Below are positions 58,170-64,000 of a DNA stretch of 64,000 nucleotides, piece after piece. This DNA is from Amorphophallus konjac (taxonomy: Eukaryota; Streptophyta; Magnoliopsida; Alismatales; Araceae): NCBI GenBank assembly GCA_022559845.1, contig CM040123.1:299696642-299760641 (forward strand), written 5' to 3'. Each line of letters opens with the position of its first letter. The first letter of the stretch is position 1. The position numbers and the translations under genes were made by a program. The notes under the pieces were generated by a model. That model was not told where the DNA came from. It saw nothing but the letters and a program-made list of their open reading frames with translations, and did not search any database.

Positions 58170-60291
58170 TGATGGGAATCAACATCGAGCACTAACTTTT
58201 TATTTTGCATTTGAGTCCTTTTAGTTTGCATTTATATCCTTGGGAAGTAGGTTTGCAATTGTAAGGCTTTATAAGCCAATTTGTCATTCCTTAAGGATCT
58301 TTGGGTTTTTGTGTAAAAGTCCTGTAGGACCAGCAAGGGGCCCTCATCTCCTTCTCTATTGGTCCACCGAAGCCTTAGGGCCCATGTGAGGCCAGTCGAA
58401 GGTCCAAGGTGGGCTTCTAGAAGCTTGACCATTCAAAGGGGACAATGGGTTAAAAATGTCCAAGATGCCACCCCTTAGGTCAAGGGGGCGCCCCCTCTTA
58501 TTGATTTTTTATTTTGTTCCAAATCACATGGGGAATTAAATATGTTCTATCCCCTAAGTGCCCCTCCCCTAACCTAGATCTGAGGGTAGTATTAGTCTTT
58601 TTACATTTCTTATAAATACCATGTATTTCCATTTTTACTATAATTAATGGAAGAAATTTATGTGAATTTGCAAAGCCCTTGGGCGCCCCTCTCTCTCCCC
58701 TCTCCTTGCAGCATGGATTTGCTGTGTTTCTAGGGTGGATTCCCTACTCTACTTGGTGGATTCCAAGTGTTCTATCTTCTCGGGGTGTGAAGCTCTACCG
58801 CCGTCTTCCGTTCGTGCCGCCATCGCACCGCCGCGACCATCACCGGAGTTCTGCCCAAATCAGGATAAAGCCTCCATGTTTGAATTTTAGCTCCTAATCT
58901 ACAGATCTTCTGGAGCCCAAATTTTGAGGGTAGGTTCCCCACGCCAATACCCTCTCCCAAAAAAAGTTTCCAATTTTCTAGCCTTCGTTTTATATTTTTC
59001 CCAATTCGTTATTCCCAGCCCTCTAGATCTATCTGTGTTCTGTCCTGTGTCACAGCTAGCTAGTTCTTCCATAGTTCGCCTCCCTTCCCCTTTTCTGATT
59101 GAGTCAAAATTTGGACTTGGTGTTCTGCCAATCTAAATACGTCTCCACAAATTTTTCCTCAATTTTAGAAGTTCTTTTTCCCCATCAAAAAATTAAAACT
59201 CAGTCAAAGATCTGTTCTGTCATGTGCAGTCGAGATCCGACCCATCCCTGTTCTAAAATCTGTTTCCCCTATCAAACCTCCAAATAAAATCCACAAAAAA
59301 TATCCCCATCTTCTTTACTTCCCCCTCTCCAACATTCATGAAGAGTCCAACACCCAGATCTGACGTTTTCTCTCCGGTCAATGCCAACTCTCAGGAAAAT
59401 TCATTTATATCCTGTGTTTTATGAGTCTGTCGGTCAGTCTGTTCAAAAATCCACCATGAAAAATCCAGTCCCATCAAAATTCCTGCCATAGTTTTTGGTC
59501 GAAGTTCTCTGAAAGAGTTTCCAACGGCACCAATTTTTCGTCGATCCGACGTCGGGATTGATAGCAGCAGCCGTTCTCGCCGGGTCGCGCGCTGCAAAAC
59601 AGAAGCTTCAGTCCGTGGACAACAACTTCAACACCGGAGGATCGGAGCCGCCTCGCCTTCCACGAGGCGAACCAGCACGCCGCCATCCCAGGGAGCGTCC
59701 CCCCAGTAGCCACCGTCACAGCGGTATCACTCCGGGCCCACTTGGCCCCACTGAGTAGCCGTGGGCCCCACCACCCGCAACAAGTGTCTTCCGGACGGCA
59801 CCGCCAGAGCGGATCAAAGTGCTACCTGTCAACCCAAGATCGATCCTCTCGGGCCCCACTTGTAGCCCGTTACCTCCCTGTGTGGAGTGGGCAGTAGAAA
59901 TCATTTCTGTAAATTATTGATTAATTGTTTGACCAGGAGTTACCGTACTTGGCCGGGATCGCCTTCCCCACGCCCGGAGCGTGGAGGTATCGTGTTCGCT
60001 ACCTTACTCGGCATTTGCTTTACCCGTATTATTTTGTATATGCCATTGCTAGAGAGCATGATAGGGTAATTTGCTCGCCATATATTGTTATTCACCGTTG
60101 CGAGAGAGAGAGAGTGAACCCGTCCGGTGACCCGATCCGGGCACGAGAGAGAGCCGACCACCCTAGCTCACTGTCGATTTCTCAACCGCGCACGTCCGAT
60201 GCTTCCTTCGCTTAGGGACGATCGTGAGCTTGTCTAGAGTCCAAGGATGGCATATCAACTTGGAGTCGAGTCCGCTGTCCGTCCTGCATCA
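58170..60291 (+). repeat. 3' LTR of E3
   Basis: Begins TGATGGGAATC and ends CCTGCATCA. The TATA box is at 58611-58618. Compared with the 5' LTR it has an extra segment of about 30 bp near 59650-59685 that contains a small CGCCT...AGGCG stem. Confidence 0.92.
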
Positions 60292-60296
60292 ATTTG

Positions 60297-60413
60297 GGAC
60301 AAGCTCGAGGTAGCTCAGGAGGGAACATCCAGGTCAAGGGGACCAAGATTAACCTCTTGGTCACCAAGTATGAAATGTTCAAGATGGAGAAAGCTGAGAC
60401 CATCATAGATATG
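60297..60413 (+). pseudogene. gag: Copia (S2) gag, continuation
   Basis: Reads DKLEVAQEGTS, then in another frame KGTKINLLVTKYEMFKMEKAE. This continues the copia Gag domain of 53903-54165 (family: DKLEVTHEGTxxVKxxKI, YELFKM). One frame shift. It ends where CACTA-like sequence begins at 60414. Confidence 0.85.
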
Positions 60414-60676
60414 CACTATAAGAAAAGTGATAATAGGGACGGATAATTCCGACGGAAATTTTTTTGCCTGAAATCCGTCCCTAATTACAAGATTTCTGAC
60501 GAAAAATACTTCCATCCTAAATTCATCCCAAATTAGGGATGGATTTTCGATGTATTATAGTTTCATCACAAATCCATCCCTAATTTGAGAAGGAAGTATT
60601 TTTCATCAGAAAAAATAATAATATTTCTGATCAAAAATACTTTCGTTTCAAATCCGTCCGAAATTAGGGACGAATT
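60414..60676 (+). mobile_element. Broken CACTA-type end
   Basis: It starts CACTATAAGAAAAG and has subterminal words such as TAGGGACGGA, AATCCGTCCCTAAT and GACGAAAAATACTT on both strands. Only about 260 bp of the end remain before the gypsy LTR at 60677. It differs in subterminal words from the 11.3 kb element, so it is a different CACTA family. Confidence 0.65.
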
Positions 60677-61420
60677 TGTCATGCCCCGAGATATACAGCG
60701 GAAATAATAGGGAACGTAAATAGCCGACGATTTAAAGCCTCAAGCTAGCAATATAATCAGAGCGCAATATTCACAGATAAAAGTGTGACTTCATATATAA
60801 ATAAACTCCAACTTTATTGAATAATAATCGAAAGGTTACAATGGCACTTGACTCCTTGACATAGCAATCCACTAGACTCAATAAAACAAAAGATTTCATA
60901 ACATGATCAACTTCACCACCCATTATAGTGAAGGAACTTAAATTACAATAACTGACTCCAGACTTTTTAACTATCTAGGCTTCACTTGTTCATTAATCAC
61001 TCTCGGATCCTCCACTCGAATAGTACAAATCCGACCCGCTAGAGTTTCCTGAAAAAGATTAGAAAGTAGGGAATGAGCGCACTCGCCCAGTAGGTATCTT
61101 CATATCAACATAATGGCATAATTTAAGTAATTAACATTTTTTCTCTATAAAAAAAGCAATGATATAAGATGCGATAAAACATGCGATAAAACCAAAGTAA
61201 CGACAAGATATCAAGACAAACGTAGAGATATGAGATGATATGAGAACATGATCAAGCAAGATTATAATATGGCCTTTCATTAATGAGAATGTACTATCAT
61301 GTAACGAGAATGTACTTTTCATGACCTTATAGACTATGCACTAGAAAGTCATGTAACAAGCATGTAATAATCAAGCATGAGACCTCGTGGATTTTATACA
61401 TTTATAAAAAAAGTACTCCC

Positions 61421-61992
61421 AGTGCAACGCGACAATGGATCGGGTTCGACTCGGTAAGACCAATACCATACCCTATCCATGAAAATTTTATAAATACCAT
61501 ACCCGAATAGTACCCTATTATTTTCACGGGTATGGATACGGGTATATCCGTCACGGGTATGGATATATCCGCAGATATCCGTATCCGTCTATAAATCATG
61601 AGTCCACATCCACATCCAAGGAAAAGTCAGATTTATGGGAAGTGAAAAAAGAGAAGTCCGACCAATAATTTTCATACCAAAGTAATTTTTATGTTTTATA
61701 AAAATATCCTTACAATTTTAGCAAGAAGGCGAAACTCATAAACCCAACAAAGAGAGCAACAAGTTGAGTTTATGTCAAAATCATAAGCCTAATATGCTCA
61801 ATGAGTTATTAAGAATGGGTTCGGATCGGGTATGGATTCAGGTGTACTAAATCCATACCCTATCCAAATATGTAATGTGTACTTTAAACATAGCCGAACC
61901 CGAATTCATATCTATTTATTCGGGTATTACTCGACCCATCACGGGTCGGGTGATGCGGGTAATCAGATTTGCGAGTATTTTTGACATCCCTA
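61421..61992. mobile_element. hAT-like non-autonomous element
   Basis: The right end reads GACATCCCTA (inverse TAGGGATGTCAAAA), and the left CAATGGATCGGGTTCG, typical of plant hAT-type small elements with GGGTCGGGT-rich ends. The 8-bp flanks GTACTCCC and ATACCCCA agree at only five of eight positions. The inside is rich in GGGTATGGATA words on both strands. No transposase is present. Confidence 0.45.
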
Positions 61993-63894
61993 ATACCCCA
62001 TGGTTTATACTATGTTTCTGGCCATCTACCGAGGGGCCTATCGTGGAGCCCTTGGACACCGTCCGTGCCCGCCCTTGCATCTTCAAGTTATAAATCAAGC
62101 TACTTCCACGAGAGATAATAAAAGTAGGCCAATAACATGAAATTCAAATAATAGTTCATGACAACAATATCAAGGTAAGAACATACCAAAATGGAAATCA
62201 TGAGATCAAGGATGAATTAAAGGATATTATTCCACGGGAGGAATCCGGCAGCATAATGGTGCATTTCTATATTTTCAAAGTTTATTAATAAATTAATGTA
62301 TAAGATGTTGGGTTCCAAACGATCAGAAGATCACCGGAGAACAAAATAGGATCAACCCTTGGATCAGACCTCGGGTTTGACACAAGATAGCAGAAGCCGG
62401 TCGAGCCAAGACCGCAATCAGGAAGTAGCGGACTAGCCAAGGCCGCTATTTGACAGGGTCAACACTAGAAAGAAAAGGGGTCGGCGTTGTGATCAAGCCT
62501 GGCAGAACGCAGTCGTGCCAGGGCCACCATCTGGAAGTAGCAGTCACCTGTTGGCCGCGATCTATACTGGTTGTAAAAAATGCAGAAAACTCAAGTGCTT
62601 TCTAGACCATTGGGTTTTTAGGGTACAACCAGCTCAGCATCCTAGTGGGAATACCAGGCTCACGGAGACTTACAGAGGCCTTGAAATAAGATCACCTAGT
62701 CTGATAGAAGGAATATCCGACGGAGAGGATCTCAAGTCCAAGAGATGTTTCTATCAAGTGCAAGTGATCTAATAGCGTTGTATCGGAGTACGAGCCATAT
62801 GTAAAGTAATAAAAGAGAAAGGAGATGAGAAAGGAACGTGTCAAAGCATCCATCCAAGTGTAGGAACTTACATAAAACCCTTAAACACAAGACTATAATA
62901 TTTTGTCATGGAAAATAACACATATGGAAAAATAAGCTTGTAAACATGCCAAGATGCAGTATGAATCATGCCATGATTAGAATATGTAGCCAACAAGCTA
63001 GGGTATGCAGGATAGCGTATATATATTAGAATTAAATAGGGTTTAACCTAGTTACATAAACCAGGTAGCGGTCTATCTAGGGCCGCCTCTTGAAAGTAGC
63101 GGTCTCTGTATGACCGCCTTTTGTCTGCAATAGACAGAAGGTAAGTCTGGCGTACAGAGCCTATTCTAGGGAAATAAATGTGTGAAAACTATAGGGAATA
63201 CAAAGGTAAGACCTAACAACATGCTTAGGATGGATTTATGAAATGAAAAGGCATGAATTTCATCAAAGATCTTATTTTTGAACTAAGAGTTCATGGGTAG
63301 TATGTAGTGAAAAACATGATTGCGCCGCCATAGAAAAACGTTAAATACTCTGTGTATAGTGCATGAAATCACAAGGTAATAGAGGGGTTTTGTTCCTAAC
63401 TTGATGTTTAAGCCAACATGAGATAACCTACCTCTGGGATGCTTCCTAAGTCTCGAATTTCTCGCTAGAAGAGGGTCCTAATTTCTGCGCGTCCTGTGTA
63501 GAATCAGCGACTTCCGGTTATTCTAACTCCTTAGATACTTGAGCTCCTAACACAGGAATATGTAGAATGTTAGAATACACTAAGGGTAACAATAAACTCT
63601 AAAGGAAGATATTGAAATAACCATACTATACCTTCGAACTATGCGATCCAAGATTAGGATTCGCGCAGTGTAGACACGCCATTTTTGACATTGCCGTGAG
63701 TGAATCTCGTATTACGCTATGGTGCCCCGCAGCGGCTCGCACATTTGAATTATTCGAGTGGTTTCCTATTCCTTGTTATTCCCTGGGTTTCAATAAGTTA
63801 AATCTGATCATGTAATTATATTTGATCTCACAAAAAAATAGAAACAAAAAAAGAAACAAAAATATAATAAAACAAAGGGGGGTTAATGGGCTTG

Positions 63895-63942
63895 TATATA
63901 TATATATCTATATGCACACACACACACACATATATATATAAG
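63895..63942. repeat. (TA)n(CA)n(TA)n microsatellite
   Basis: Alternating TA, CA and TA runs near the right end of the window. Confidence 0.95.
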
Positions 63943-64000
63943 ATAACAAAAGAAAAGAAACAAATAAAAATAAAAATGAAACACAAGAGAGTTAATGGCT

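Larger units (their letters stand above)
54166..60291 (+). mobile_element. E3: complete gag-only LTR retrotransposon, 6.1 kb
   Basis: LTRs lie at 54166-56256 and 58170-60291, the PBS at 56260 and a PPT GGGGAGAAT directly before the 3' LTR. The 5-bp flanks are ATCTG (54161-54165) and ATTTG (60292-60296), a target duplication with one change. The 1.9 kb interior encodes a gag piece plus the unknown domain shared with E1. Protease, RT, RNase H and integrase are absent. It splits the S2 copia gag between AKEI(W) and DKLEVAQEG. Confidence 0.92.
60677..64000 (-). repeat. Antisense gypsy LTR related to G, runs off the window
   Basis: The plus strand starts TGTCATGCCCCGAG, the inverse of an LTR end CGGGGCATGACA, like the G LTR end. 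A stretch at about 62600-62740 is the inverse of the G LTR near 34470-34600 with visible similarity (GGATATTCCTTCTATC is shared). The left end abuts CACTA sequence without a PBS, so this is a 3' LTR or a solo LTR. The right end is not reached. Word GTAGCGGTC/GGCCGC recurs at about 62395-62560 and 63060-63120. No protein gene was found in it. Confidence 0.7.

Noticed and set aside
1..64000. tRNA or rRNA genes
   Set aside because: None seen. The tRNA-like matches are 11-12-base primer binding sites beside LTRs.

Overview
The window is plant nuclear DNA made almost entirely of nested transposable elements. No intact host gene was found. The evidence is plant-type LTR retrotransposons with PBSs complementary to the 3' end of initiator-Met tRNA (TGGTATCAGAGC), Sirevirus-type copia signatures, gypsy gag and integrase pieces, a large CACTA transposon, and captured exons of two typical plant gene families (ABCA transporter, VIN3-like/VEL). 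It suggests an angiosperm with a large, repeat-rich genome; the species cannot be told from the sequence.

Layout, left to right. (1) 1-5103: end of a minus-strand, apparently non-coding gypsy-type element (LARD-A) with a 3.05 kb LTR, inserted in the RNase H domain of a Sirevirus copia element (S1, 5104-9427) that ends in a 2.2 kb LTR full of a GGTCGATGCAC word. (2) 9428-27985: a plus-strand LARD-like element (LARD-B). Its internal region is split by gag-only element E1 (10125-17529, TSD GTGTT). Its 3' LTR is split by gag-only element E2 (18413-25544, TSD TCAAC). (3) 27986-32995: degenerate Sirevirus-like 3' region and a 2.56 kb LTR (S2) with AAGGCGAA/TTCGCCTT palindromes, then a PBS and the start of copia gag. 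(4) 33001-53897: gag-only gypsy element G inserted in the S2 gag leader (TSD CTCCA). Its 3' LTR holds a Sirevirus fragment (S3, 37973-40210) and an 11.3 kb CACTA transposon (41882-53193, TSD GAC). (5) 53898-60413: the S2 gag resumes, split by gag-only element E3 (54166-60291). (6) 60414-64000: a broken CACTA end, then an antisense gypsy LTR related to G's, carrying a hAT-like insertion.

E1, E2 and E3 are related non-autonomous gypsy-type elements. They share a 17-nt hairpin 19-20 nt from the 3' LTR; E2 and E3 also share a block after the PBS. E2 has a gag with a zinc knuckle and a remnant of integrase. E1 and E3 instead carry a gag piece fused to a C-terminal domain I do not recognise (GSITSxCTxGC, DPFDPF and Gly-Cys-Pro-Gly-Pro-Pro repeats). 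None has protease, RT or RNase H, so they would need an autonomous partner's enzymes. The CACTA element has no visible transposase but carries duplicated ABCA exons with introns, a VEL-family exon and a LINE fragment, so it is best read as a gene-capturing (Pack-CACTA-like) element.

The points most worth following are the unknown domain shared by E1 and E3, the shared pre-PPT hairpin, the CACTA gene captures, and the pattern that nearly every LTR family here has its own repeated palindromic or GC-rich word. All coordinates and motifs were read by eye; no alignment or database search was run.
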